NCBI GenBank assembly: GCA_017468395.1
Contig: JAFUIR010000022.1
Span: 1 to 64,000, forward strand
Reading direction: 5' to 3'
Origin: Lachnospiraceae bacterium
GTDB taxonomy: Bacteria > Bacillota > Clostridia > Lachnospirales > Lachnospiraceae
Length of the DNA stretch: 64,000 bases
Program-made: the position numbers and the translations under genes
The notes under the pieces: model-generated
Database searches by the model: none
Told to the model about the DNA's origin: nothing
Seen by the model: the letters and a program-made list of their open reading frames with translations, nothing else
In this document: positions 42,441 through 51,320 of the stretch, one piece after another
How positions within the stretch are numbered: the first letter of the stretch is position 1
How the letters are laid out: each line of letters begins with the position of its first letter

Positions 42441-44678
42441 ATGAGAAATGTGATTAATTTTAACGCTAAGTGGGCCTTCTCCAAGGAGGCCTCCGGCGTA
42501 CCTACAGAAGTTTCAAACAAATGGAATTTTGTAAATCTTCCCCACAGCTGGAATAATATTGACGGTCAGGACGGCGATAACGACTACTACCGCGGAACCT
42601 GCTACTATGCAAAAGAATTGGACAAATTTGATTTGCCCACAGCAGCAAAATACTATTTGGAACTGTGCGGTGCAAACTCCTCCGCAGATGTATATGTGAA
42701 CGGAAAGAAACTGGCGCATCACGATGGTGGTTATTCTACATGGCGTGTGGACATCACGGAGGCACTGGAAGATAAGAATCTGATTGTAGTTGCAGTAGAC
42801 AACAGTGCAAACGACTATGTTTATCCCCAGATGGCAGACTTTACTTTCTACGGCGGTCTGTATCGTAACGTAAACATTATTGCAGTTGCAGAGTCCCACT
42901 TTGATTTGGAAAATTATGGTGGTCCCGGCATCAAAGTAACTCCCGAGGTAAGCGGCGCAAATGCAAGCGTAACAGTGGAAGCCCCTGTTGTGAATGAAAA
43001 AGAGGGACAGACCCTTGTTTATATCATTGAGGATAAAGAGGGTAGCGTGGTTGCCTCCTGCGATGGCGAAGTGGCAGAGGGGAAGGCACAACTTGAACTT
43101 ACCAATGTAACATTGTGGCACGGCAAAAAAAATCCGTACCTTTATACAGCCAAAGTACAACTTGTGGAAAACGGCGAAGTGATTGATGAAGTGAGCACCC
43201 GTTTCGGTTGCCGCACTTTCAAGATTGACCCGGAAAACGGTTTTATCTTAAACGGAGAAGAATATCCTTTAAGAGGTGTGTCACGCCATCAGGATAGATG
43301 GGGACTTGGTAATGCACTGCTTCCCGAGCATCACAAGGAAGATATAGATTTGATTTGCGAGATGGGCGCTACAACCATCCGTCTGGCGCACTATCAGCAT
43401 GACCAGTATTTCTATGATTTGTGTGATGAAAGAGGTCTGGTAATTTGGGCGGAAATTCCTTATATTTCCAAGCACATGCCCGGAGGACGTGAGAACACTA
43501 TTTCCCAGATGAAAGAACTGGTAACACAAAACTACAACCATCCCAGTATCGTAGTTTGGGGTCTGTCAAACGAAATCAGCATGGCTGGTTCCGATGAAGA
43601 TTTGTTGGATAATCACAAAGTTTTGAATGATTTGGTTCACGAGATGGATGCCACAAGACTGACCACTATCGCATGTGTATCTATGTGCGACATCAACGAC
43701 CCTTATGTGCAGATTCCCGATGTGGTTTCTTACAACCACTACTTTGGATGGTACGGCGGCGATACTTCCATGAACGGTCCTTGGTTTGACAACTTCCACA
43801 AGACATTCCCTAACATCCCCATCGGATGCAGTGAATACGGATGTGAAGCCCTGAACTGGCATACATCCAACCCGACCCAGGGAGACTATACGGAAGAATA
43901 TCAGGCATACTATCACGAAGAATTGATTAAACAACTTTACACAAGAAAGTATATGTGGGCTACCCATGTATGGAATATGTTCGACTTCGGTGCTGACGCA
44001 AGAAACGAAGGCGGCGAAAACGGACAGAATCACAAGGGACTTGTAACTTTTGACCGTAAGTACAAAAAGGATTCTTTCTATGCTTACAAGGCATGGCTTT
44101 CCGATGATCCTTTTGTACACATCTGCGGTAAACGCTATGTAGACAGAGTGGAAGAAGTTACAAAAGTAACTGTATACTCCAATCAGCCGGAAGTAGAACT
44201 TTTTGCAAACCAAAAGAGTCTTGGCAAACAGGTATCTCCTGAGCATTTCTTCTATTTTGAAGTACCCAATGTGGGAGAAACCGTACTGGTTGCAAAAGCA
44301 GGGGAATGCACAGATGAGAGCAGACTTCGCAAAGTAGAAGTATTCAATGAAGACTACAGACTGAAAGAAAAAGGTGCAATCCTGAACTGGTTTGATATTA
44401 CCGAGCCCGAAGGATACTTCTCACTGAACGATACGATGGGAAGCATCATGAGAAGCGAAGGCGGTCGTGCCATTCTCACGGGGCTTATGTCCCATATGAT
44501 GGCAGGAATGAGCGATGGAAAAGCAGCAGGCTTTGAAATGAATGACGGTGTTATGAAGATGATGGAAGGCTTCACCCTCATCCGCATGGCAAACCTGATG
44601 GGAACAGCAGGAGTGACCGTTACCAAAGAGCAGTTGCTTGCACTGAATGCACAGTTGAACCAGATACCAAAGAATTAG
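42441..44678 (+). CDS. GH2 glycosidase (beta-glucuronidase or beta-galactosidase)
   Basis: This 745-residue enzyme has the GH2 order: jelly-roll sugar-binding domain (PHSWNNIDGQDGDNDYYRGTCYY), Ig-like domain, TIM barrel with acid/base Glu378 (WGLSNEIS) and nucleophile Glu465 (IGCSEYGCEA), and a C-terminal extension of about 190 residues ending in a helical domain. An N530-H-K532 motif sits where beta-glucuronidases carry the NxK that reads the carboxylate, but NxK also occurs in some galactosidases, so specificity is open. I chose ATG 42441 (GAGGTG upstream). Cytoplasmic; it acts on glycosides imported by the symporter. Confidence 0.93.
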   Translation: MRNVINFNAKWAFSKEASGVPTEVSNKWNFVNLPHSWNNIDGQDGDNDYYRGTCYYAKELDKFDLPTAAKYYLELCGANSSADVYVNGKKLAHHDGGYSTWRVDITEALEDKNLIVVAVDNSANDYVYPQMADFTFYGGLYRNVNIIAVAESHFDLENYGGPGIKVTPEVSGANASVTVEAPVVNEKEGQTLVYIIEDKEGSVVASCDGEVAEGKAQLELTNVTLWHGKKNPYLYTAKVQLVENGEVIDEVSTRFGCRTFKIDPENGFILNGEEYPLRGVSRHQDRWGLGNALLPEHHKEDIDLICEMGATTIRLAHYQHDQYFYDLCDERGLVIWAEIPYISKHMPGGRENTISQMKELVTQNYNHPSIVVWGLSNEISMAGSDEDLLDNHKVLNDLVHEMDATRLTTIACVSMCDINDPYVQIPDVVSYNHYFGWYGGDTSMNGPWFDNFHKTFPNIPIGCSEYGCEALNWHTSNPTQGDYTEEYQAYYHEELIKQLYTRKYMWATHVWNMFDFGADARNEGGENGQNHKGLVTFDRKYKKDSFYAYKAWLSDDPFVHICGKRYVDRVEEVTKVTVYSNQPEVELFANQKSLGKQVSPEHFFYFEVPNVGETVLVAKAGECTDESRLRKVEVFNEDYRLKEKGAILNWFDITEPEGYFSLNDTMGSIMRSEGGRAILTGLMSHMMAGMSDGKAAGFEMNDGVMKMMEGFTLIRMANLMGTAGVTVTKEQLLALNAQLNQIPKN

Positions 44679-44682
44679 AGGG

Positions 44683-44719
44683 TTCACGGAGCGAGAGAGA
44701 GTCTGTGAAGAAACTTTTT
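44683..44719. terminator. Terminator between GH2 and AraC genes
   Basis: TTCACGGA (44683-44690) pairs with TCTGTGAA (44702-44709) with one G-T pair, then a T-rich tail. Confidence 0.65.
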
Positions 44720-44745
44720 ACAACGGTCATCTAGCATGTTTTTTA

Positions 44746-45624
44746 TTACGGTGTCCGCCCGTGGGAGAACAGTTCCATGTACTCCTTGGGTGAGACACCG
44801 TATTCTTTTCTGAAGGCTCGGTAAAATACAGAGTAATCCTGAAAGCCGCACAGCAGGTAGGCATTGCTGATTTCGGTGTTACTTTTCATGATATCGAGGC
44901 ATAGGGCAAGGCGTTTCTTGGTAATATATTGATGAACGGAAAGTCCCAAATTCTCTTTGAAAACATGGGCGATATGATATTTGCTCACATAAAATTCCTC
45001 TGCCAGTTTCTCTAAAGATAAATCCTCTTCCAAGTGGGCTTCAATGTAACTCATGACACTTTGGCAGAGGTTTTGTTTTTGTCTGGGAAGTGCGGGATGG
45101 GTCATTTCGTATATACTGCGGTTTAAATGAAGCACAAGGTCGTTGACGCACAGAGGAATCTGTGCAGACTTTGCAAATCTTGCAGAATGGATTTCCTCCA
45201 AGAGGCGGATGATTTTGGCTTGCAGGGCGTTAAAGGAAATTTTGTCATAGTGATAGACATAGTTTCCCGTGACGGTAACGTGCTGCATCAGGTAGCCGTA
45301 GTCTGCAGACTCTGCCATAAGGCGGCGACAGTATTCCTGGCTAATCCAAAAGACGAAACGCCGGTAAGGGGTATCACTGCCCAAAACTTCCGCATGGTGC
45401 TGCACATGAGGGGGGATCAAAACCACATCGCCGCTTTTTAGGGGAAAAACTCTATCGGCAATATGAAGGTTTACCCGGCCCTCCAGAAAAAAATAAAATT
45501 CATAGTAATTGTGGGTATGACTTTTTACAGCGGTCACCGGGCGGTCATTATAGTAGTAAATCTCAAAGTCCTTTGAGAGCATATATTGTCTGTGGCTGAA
45601 TGGGGTACGCAGATTGTTTTTCAT
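44746..45624 (-). CDS. AraC family regulator with cupin sensor
   Basis: This 292-residue protein has an N-terminal cupin (SHTHNYYEFYFFLEG, LKSGDVVLIPPHVQHHAEV) and a C-terminal double HTH (LSLEKLAEEFYVSKYHIAHVFKENLGLSVHQYITKKRL, CGFQDYSVFYRAFRKEYGVSPKEY). AGGAAAGG precedes the ATG at 45624. It is divergent from uxuA and is the likely regulator of the uronate genes. Confidence 0.93.
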   Translation of the reverse strand: MKNNLRTPFSHRQYMLSKDFEIYYYNDRPVTAVKSHTHNYYEFYFFLEGRVNLHIADRVFPLKSGDVVLIPPHVQHHAEVLGSDTPYRRFVFWISQEYCRRLMAESADYGYLMQHVTVTGNYVYHYDKISFNALQAKIIRLLEEIHSARFAKSAQIPLCVNDLVLHLNRSIYEMTHPALPRQKQNLCQSVMSYIEAHLEEDLSLEKLAEEFYVSKYHIAHVFKENLGLSVHQYITKKRLALCLDIMKSNTEISNAYLLCGFQDYSVFYRAFRKEYGVSPKEYMELFSHGRTP

Positions 45625-45824
45625 GGCAGTCCTTTCCTAAAATATGTGTAATACTTTCCGTTGCACCAACAGAATAACATGAAACCGCAACTTTTGCAAT
45701 GTACGAAACAATTTGCCCAATGGGATTTTGCGAGGAAAGAGATATAATAAGATTATAGAATGTAAGCATTGAATTATTCTTTGTTTTAATAACATTTTTT
45801 AAAGAGAAGGAGAGGTAAATTCTT

Positions 45825-46892
45825 ATGGAAATGACACTCAGATGGTATGGTTCCAAATTTGACACAGTAACACTTAAGCAGATTAGACAGATTCCCGGTG
45901 TGACCGGCGTTATTACTACTTTGTATGATACAAAGCCCGGTGAGGTTTGGAGCAGAGAGCGCATCCGTGCGTTGAAAGAGGAAGTAGAGGCAGCAGGTTT
46001 GCATATTTCCGGTATTGAAAGCGTAAACATCCACGATGCAATCAAAACAGGTGCTCCGGAGAGAGAACAGTACATTGCAAACTATATTGAGACTCTGGAA
46101 AACCTGGGTAAAGAAGATATTCATCTGGTTTGCTACAACTTCATGCCCGTGTTTGACTGGACCCGTACAGAACTGGCGAGAATGCGTCCCGATGGTTCCA
46201 CGGTTTTGGCTTACACTCAGGAAGCGGTAGACGCTATCGACCCCGAGAAAATGTTTGAATCCATCGCAGGTGACACCAACGGTACAGTAATGCCCGGCTG
46301 GGAACCTGAGCGTATGGCAAGAGTAAAAGAACTTTTTGAAGAATACAAGGATGTTGATAACGAGAAGTTATTTGAAAACCTGAAATATTTCCTTGAGAAA
46401 ATTATGCCTGTTTGTGATAAATATGATATCAACATGGCTATCCATCCCGATGATCCTGCATGGAGCGTGTTTGGTCTGCCCCGTATCATCATTAACAAGA
46501 CAAACATCCTGCGTATGATGAAAATGGTGGACAACCCTCATAACGGTGTCACATTCTGCTCCGGTTCTTATGGTACAAATCTGGAGAACGATTTGCCCGA
46601 CATGATCCGTTCTTTGAAGGGAAGAATCCATTTTGCACATGTGCGCAACTTGAAATTTAACTCCCCTACAGACTTTGAAGAGTCCGCGCATCTTTCCTCA
46701 GACGGAACTTTCGATATGTACGAAATTATGAAAGCACTGTACGAAATCGGCTTTGAGGGACCTATCCGTCCCGACCACGGCAGAATGATTTGGGACGAAG
46801 TGGCTATGCCCGGCTATGGTCTGTATGACAGAGCCCTTGGTGCAACCTATCTTAACGGACTTTGGGAAGCCATCGAGAAAGGAGCCAGATAA
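45825..46892 (+). CDS. uxuA: Mannonate dehydratase
   Basis: This 355-residue enzyme dehydrates D-mannonate to 2-keto-3-deoxygluconate in the glucuronate pathway. It starts with MEMTLRWYGSKFDTVTLKQIRQIPGVTGV and contains HPDDPAWSVFGLPRI, FCSGSYGT, HVRNLKF and RPDHGR, all UxuA hallmarks with the metal ligands (His, Cys, His, Asp). AAGGAGAGG lies upstream. Its stop overlaps the ATG of uxuB by one base. Confidence 0.97.
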   Translation: MEMTLRWYGSKFDTVTLKQIRQIPGVTGVITTLYDTKPGEVWSRERIRALKEEVEAAGLHISGIESVNIHDAIKTGAPEREQYIANYIETLENLGKEDIHLVCYNFMPVFDWTRTELARMRPDGSTVLAYTQEAVDAIDPEKMFESIAGDTNGTVMPGWEPERMARVKELFEEYKDVDNEKLFENLKYFLEKIMPVCDKYDINMAIHPDDPAWSVFGLPRIIINKTNILRMMKMVDNPHNGVTFCSGSYGTNLENDLPDMIRSLKGRIHFAHVRNLKFNSPTDFEESAHLSSDGTFDMYEIMKALYEIGFEGPIRPDHGRMIWDEVAMPGYGLYDRALGATYLNGLWEAIEKGAR

Positions 46893-48538
46893 TGATGGAA
46901 TTAAACAATCGCGGACTGGAAAACAAAGAGCAGTGGGAGAAGGCAGGCTATGCCCTTCCTAAGTTTGACCGTGAAAAAGTGACAGCAGCCACTAAAGAAA
47001 ATCCTTACTGGATTCACTTTGGAGCAGGCAATATTTTTAAAGCATTTCAGGCAAACGTAGTGCAGAATCTGTTAAACGAAGGTGTTTTGGACAGAGGTCT
47101 GGTGGTGGCAGAAGGCTATGATTACGAGATTATCGAAAAGATGAACCGCCCTCATGACGATTATACTATTCTTGTTACATTGAAGGCTGACGGAAATGTA
47201 GAAAAAACAGTGGTAGGAAGCGTGGTGGAGTCTTGCATTTTGGATTCCCAGATGCAGGAAGAATACGACAGATTGAAAGAAATTTTCAGCAAGGATTCTT
47301 TACAGATGGCTTCTTTTACCATTACAGAAAAGGGATACAGCATTGTAAACGGTAAGGGGGAACTGCTTCCCGCAGTGGCAGAGGACTTTGAAAAAGGTCC
47401 CGAAAAGCCCGCCAGCTACATCGGAAAAGTGGCATCATTGCTTTACACCCGTTTTGTAAGCGGCGAAAAGCCTATTGCCATGGTAAGTATGGACAACTGT
47501 TCCCACAACGGCGATAAATTATACGGGGCAGTAAATGCTTTTGCCAAGGAGTGGAGTGAAAGAGGTCTTGCCAAAGAAGGTTTCCTTGATTATATCAACA
47601 ACAAAGAGAAAGTGTCTTTCCCCTGGAGCATGATTGACAAAATCACTCCCAGACCGGATGCTTCCGTGGAAGAGATTTTAAGTAAAGACGGTATTGCAGG
47701 CTTAGAGCCCGTTATTACTTCCAAAAACACCTATGTGGCAGGCTTTGTAAATGCGGAAGAATGTGAATATCTGGTTATCGAAGATGCTTTCCCCAACGGT
47801 CGTCCGGCGCTGGAAAAAGGCGGTATTATTTTTACAGACAGAGAGACTGTTGACAAAGTAGAAAAAATGAAAGTATGCACATGCTTAAATCCTTTGCACA
47901 CTGCCCTGGCCGTATACGGATGTCTTCTTGGTTACACAAGCATCTGGAAAGAGATGAAGGATGAGCAACTGTCAAAAATGGTAGAAACCATCGGCTATGT
48001 GGAAGGTCTGCCGGTAGTAGTAGACCCCGGCGTTTTGAAACCGAGAGAGTTCATTGACACCGTACTGAATGTGCGTATTCCCAATCCTTTCATGCCGGAT
48101 ACACCTCAGAGAATCGCTACCGATACTTCCCAGAAACTGGCAATCCGTTTCGGCGAAACTATCAAAGCCTATAAGGCAGAAGGTAAAGATTTGTCACAAT
48201 TGAAGCTGATTCCGCTGGTGTTCGCAGGTTGGCTCAGATACCTGATGGCAGTGGATGATGCGGGAAAAACCTTTGAATTAAGTTCTGATCCCCTTTTGGA
48301 TTCTGTATGCCCTGTGGTGGCTCCTTTCAAAGAGATGGCAGCTAAGGGCGGCGAGATTTCCGCAAAGGAACTGGACGGTGCACTGAAGTCCATTTTGGAA
48401 AATGCCAAGATTTTCGGCGTGAATTTGTACGAAGTGGGCATGGCAGAAACCGTATGCGGTTATTTGTCCGAGATGCTGGCAGGTCCCGGTTCTATCAGAA
48501 AGACTTTGGTAAAATATGTAAATAAAAAGTGTGAATAA
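46892..48538 (+). CDS. uxuB: D-mannonate oxidoreductase / fructuronate reductase
   Basis: This 548-residue polyol dehydrogenase of the mannitol dehydrogenase family interconverts D-fructuronate and D-mannonate with NADH. Signs are WIHFGAGNIFKAFQA (dinucleotide binding) and CTCLNPLHTALAVYGCLL with the catalytic region. AGGAG lies seven bases before ATG 46892 and translation is coupled to uxuA. It feeds UxuA; uxaC, kdgK and eda are not in this window. A terminator follows at 48567. Confidence 0.93.
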   Translation: MMELNNRGLENKEQWEKAGYALPKFDREKVTAATKENPYWIHFGAGNIFKAFQANVVQNLLNEGVLDRGLVVAEGYDYEIIEKMNRPHDDYTILVTLKADGNVEKTVVGSVVESCILDSQMQEEYDRLKEIFSKDSLQMASFTITEKGYSIVNGKGELLPAVAEDFEKGPEKPASYIGKVASLLYTRFVSGEKPIAMVSMDNCSHNGDKLYGAVNAFAKEWSERGLAKEGFLDYINNKEKVSFPWSMIDKITPRPDASVEEILSKDGIAGLEPVITSKNTYVAGFVNAEECEYLVIEDAFPNGRPALEKGGIIFTDRETVDKVEKMKVCTCLNPLHTALAVYGCLLGYTSIWKEMKDEQLSKMVETIGYVEGLPVVVDPGVLKPREFIDTVLNVRIPNPFMPDTPQRIATDTSQKLAIRFGETIKAYKAEGKDLSQLKLIPLVFAGWLRYLMAVDDAGKTFELSSDPLLDSVCPVVAPFKEMAAKGGEISAKELDGALKSILENAKIFGVNLYEVGMAETVCGYLSEMLAGPGSIRKTLVKYVNKKCE

Positions 48539-48566
48539 TAAAGTGCAAACTGTAATGAATTGCAGG

Positions 48567-48601
48567 CAGGAGTGTCAAAATTTTTGATGCTCCTGTTTTT
48601 A
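48567..48601 (+). terminator. Terminator of uxuAB operon
   Basis: CAGGAG (48567-48572) with CTCCTG (48590-48595) plus inner TCAAAA/TTTTGA, then five T. Confidence 0.85.
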
Positions 48602-48618
48602 TTGTGAAAAATCTGTGA

Positions 48619-48680
48619 TATAATTAAGACTGAGCGCGGAAAAAGGCGCAGAAACCGGTGCAGATTTTGCCGGTTCTGCC
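48619..48680 (+). promoter_or_regulatory. -10 element and leader hairpin of DUF3592 gene
   Basis: TATAAT at 48619-48624 (with TTTTTA 17 bases upstream as a poor -35), followed by a leader hairpin GCAGAAACCGG/CCGGTTCTGC (48648-48679, one bulge). No known RNA class is recognised. Confidence 0.45.
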
Positions 48681-48706
48681 GTTACGTATGACTAAGGAGT
48701 ATGAAG

Positions 48707-49414
48707 ATGAATAAGAGAAAAAAAGTATTTGGACCCGGTGCATTAATCGGATTGATTTTCTTTATCGTGGGTGTGTGCCAGTTGGTTGCGGGAATTTCCA
48801 TTTTTGTAGTGGGGCTTAAAAATCAGGCGAATTCAGAAAAAATTGTAGGAATGGTCTCGGAAGTAACTTCTGATGATATATGGGTAGAATATCGCTACAT
48901 GGGAAGAGATTATGAGGACAGACTTTCTTTTTACAGTAGTTTGATACAGGAGGGAGAGGCAATCGACCTATACATAAATCCCGAAAATCCTGATGTGGCC
49001 AGAAGTTCCACGGAAGCATCTCTGGGTGGCGGTATTTTCATTTTTATGGGTGCGATTTTTACATTTATGGGCGGTTCTTTTTTATTTGCCAGCGGTTTAA
49101 AAAAGAGCAAATATAAGCAATTGCAAAGTACCGGCAGAAAGTTGTATGCAGAGGTAACAGGCGGAAGAATGTGCTATAACTACACGGTAAACGGCAGACA
49201 TCCCTATAAACTGGAATGTAAGTACGAGGATTCTTTTAACGGCGATACGTTCCTTTACAGCAGCGATTACATGTGGGATGATCCGGAATATTACACAGGG
49301 CAGCAGGTGGCAGTCTATGTAGACCAAAACGACATGGGCAAATATTATGTGGATTTGGACAGTTTGCAAAGCAAGTTGGAAACAAGTGGAAATGTGGTGC
49401 ATGATTTTAGGTAG
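48707..49414 (+). CDS. DUF3592-like membrane protein
   Basis: This 235-residue protein has two membrane segments (about 12-36 and 105-128) separated by a soluble loop (VGMVSEVTSDDIWVEYRYMGRDYEDRL). After the second segment comes a repeat of the same beta-rich module (AEVTGGRMCYNYTVNGRHPYKLECKYED), the layout of DUF3592 proteins. Function unknown. I chose ATG 48707 because AAGGAG is eight bases upstream; ATG 48701 is too close. Confidence 0.75.
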   Translation: MNKRKKVFGPGALIGLIFFIVGVCQLVAGISIFVVGLKNQANSEKIVGMVSEVTSDDIWVEYRYMGRDYEDRLSFYSSLIQEGEAIDLYINPENPDVARSSTEASLGGGIFIFMGAIFTFMGGSFLFASGLKKSKYKQLQSTGRKLYAEVTGGRMCYNYTVNGRHPYKLECKYEDSFNGDTFLYSSDYMWDDPEYYTGQQVAVYVDQNDMGKYYVDLDSLQSKLETSGNVVHDFR

Positions 49415-49440
49415 GAGACTTGGGAGTAGAAGTGCTATAA

Positions 49441-49460
49441 TATCCAATCAATAAGGCTTG
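49441..49460 (+). repeat. Left imperfect inverted repeat of MATE cassette
   Basis: TATCCAATCAATAAGGCTTG matches the reverse complement of 50870-50889 at 17 of 20 positions. Confidence 0.55.
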
Positions 49461-49563
49461 ATGGTACTTACTAGGCTTGGATACATAAAACCCTTTATAA
49501 GTTGGAAAATCTTTTAGCAATATATATAATATAAGCAATTGTAAAGTAGTTAAAGGAGTTTTT

Positions 49564-50778
49564 ATGGAAAAGAAAGATTATAAATTATTTCTATCATTGT
49601 TCTTATGGATGCTAATTCCATCTATTTATAATGTTATAAGAATGGGTATTATTAGCATTAATCAAGTAGACATTAATATTTTGGGGCAAATGGAATGGTT
49701 TGATTTGATTGATGAAATTTTGGTAACTACTTTAACTGTTCCTTTATTCTCATTGTTAAAGCCAAACACATCATCAAAGGAAAAGAATGGTTTAGCTTTT
49801 GTTATTTCTTTTGGTATTTATACTATATTTGCTTTAATCATTTCTACATATGTTTCAAATATTTCAGAGTTTATGAATGCTGAATTTGCTTCAGAATATT
49901 TGAAATTGCAAACTTTTTCTTTGCTCATTGGTTTTATTAGTACTTTTTGTATAATGCTATTAACTTTGAATAGTGATTTCAAAATGGTTGCTATATTAAC
50001 CATAGTTAAATTAATAATTCTTAGTATTTTGGATTTTGTATTTATTAATGCTTTTTTAGAAGTGGGAGCTTCATATTCAGAGATAATAACAAATTCATTA
50101 ATTGGTATCATTGCATTAATTATTGTTTATATTAGAAAATATATTGGATTTGGAAAAGTAAGTTTACATTGGTTGAAAGATTATTTAAGAATTGGTTTAT
50201 TTTCAGGTTTACAAATTTTCTTAGATAATTTCATTTATGCTATTATGATTTGTAAAATGGTCAATGCTGTTTCTGATTCAGGGAATTATTGGGTTGCTAA
50301 TAACTTTATTTGGGGATGGTTGCTTATTCCTATTATGGTTATTACAGAAATTATTAAGAAAAACAATTTAGAAAAATTAGAGTTTAAAAACACTTGGATA
50401 TATGGATTGATTGTTAGTGTTTTATGGCTAATAAGTATTCCTGGTTGGAGATGGTTTATTATAAATGTAATGTCTTCTGATGCAAATACTATTTTAAACA
50501 TTTTATATCCATTGGTTCCTTTTTACATTGCATATATAATTTCAAACTTTATAGATGGTTGGTTTATATCTAAGGGAAAAACAATTTATAATACAATTAA
50601 TTCATTTTTAGTTAATATAGTATATTATGGAATTGCATTTATTCTTTTTAATAAAGGATTATTTGAACTAAATATTATGTTTGTAATTTTACTTTTTGGA
50701 TTTGGAAATGTAGTTCATATGTTAATATCTATGTTGCTATATAAAATTGAAATCAAAAGAAAAAATAAAGAGATTTAA
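49564..50778 (+). CDS. MATE-like multidrug/oligosaccharide flippase
   Basis: This 404-residue protein has about 12 hydrophobic segments in two bundles and the overall layout of the MATE/MOP superfamily (WMLIPSIYNVIRMGIISINQVDINILGQMEWFD near the N-terminus; IGLFSGLQIFLDNFIYAIMICKMVN in the second half). It lacks strongly diagnostic motifs, so substrate and direction are unknown. The gene is far more AT-rich than its neighbours, uses A/T-ending codons throughout and is bracketed by imperfect inverted repeats, so it is probably acquired. AAAGGAG lies just upstream; a terminator follows at once. Confidence 0.7.
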   Translation: MEKKDYKLFLSLFLWMLIPSIYNVIRMGIISINQVDINILGQMEWFDLIDEILVTTLTVPLFSLLKPNTSSKEKNGLAFVISFGIYTIFALIISTYVSNISEFMNAEFASEYLKLQTFSLLIGFISTFCIMLLTLNSDFKMVAILTIVKLIILSILDFVFINAFLEVGASYSEIITNSLIGIIALIIVYIRKYIGFGKVSLHWLKDYLRIGLFSGLQIFLDNFIYAIMICKMVNAVSDSGNYWVANNFIWGWLLIPIMVITEIIKKNNLEKLEFKNTWIYGLIVSVLWLISIPGWRWFIINVMSSDANTILNILYPLVPFYIAYIISNFIDGWFISKGKTIYNTINSFLVNIVYYGIAFILFNKGLFELNIMFVILLFGFGNVVHMLISMLLYKIEIKRKNKEI

Positions 50779-50818
50779 AAAGAAAAGAGACTTTAGGAAT
50801 AAGGTCTCTTTTCTTAAT
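50778..50818. terminator. Terminator of MATE-like gene
   Basis: AAGAAAAGAGAC (50780-50791) pairs with GTCTCTTTTCTT (50804-50815); A-rich before and T-rich after. Confidence 0.85.
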
Positions 50819-50869
50819 TTATTCTATCCAATGTTATATTTTGAGATTTTCAAGGGCAAGAAAGATAGC

Positions 50870-50889
50870 CAAGCCTTGATTATTGGATA
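50870..50889 (-). repeat. Right imperfect inverted repeat of MATE cassette
   Basis: This 20-base element is the partner of 49441-49460 in inverted orientation, 17 of 20 matching, just outside the terminator. Confidence 0.55.
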
Positions 50890-50911
50890 ATTTAATAGAA
50901 GCGCACTGTCT

Positions 50912-50941
50912 CTTGACAAGGGGCTTTGGGAAAAGGTATAA
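50912..50941 (+). promoter_or_regulatory. Promoter of tRNA-Leu
   Basis: TTGACA (50912-50917), 18 bases, then TATAAT (50936-50941), 30 bases before the tRNA. Confidence 0.88.
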
Positions 50942-50971
50942 TCATACAGTGCTGTTTGAAGTAGCACATAA

Positions 50972-51053
50972 GCGGATGTGATGGAATTGGCAGACATGCA
51001 AGATTTAGGTTCTTGTGCCGAGAGGCGTGTGGGTTCGAGTCCCTTCATCCGCA
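50972..51053 (+). tRNA. tRNA-Leu (TAG)
   Basis: This is an 82-base class II tRNA. The acceptor GCGGATG pairs with CATCCGC (51046-51052). The loop TTTAGGT gives anticodon TAG. Confidence 0.95.
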
Positions 51054-51066
51054 GTAATGAAAGAAA

Positions 51067-51119
51067 GCCGAAATACGTTGGAAAGCGCATAAAATCAACG
51101 TTTTTCGGCTCTTTTTTTG
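51067..51119 (+). terminator. Terminator of tRNA-Leu
   Basis: AGCCGAAA plus ACGTTG pairs with CAACGT plus TTTCGGCT, then seven T. Confidence 0.88.
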
Positions 51120-51245
51120 TCTTGATTTACAAGGGATTTTTGTGAAAAATAAGTAATTTTTGTCATAAAAACTTCAGATTGAATTCAAAATTATTTAAAG
51201 GTGCAAAGCCTTTTATTAAGTTGTCAAGGAGAAGTTTCCCTGCGG

Positions 51246-51273
51246 TTGCAAAATATAATTGGTTTGTTATAAT
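51246..51273 (+). promoter_or_regulatory. Promoter of yfhO-like gene
   Basis: TTGCAA (51246-51251), 16 bases, then TATAAT (51268-51273). Confidence 0.7.
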
Positions 51274-51320
51274 AGGGGCAGAGTAAGTTCATGAACAATC
51301 CGCAAGGAGATGCAAGATAG

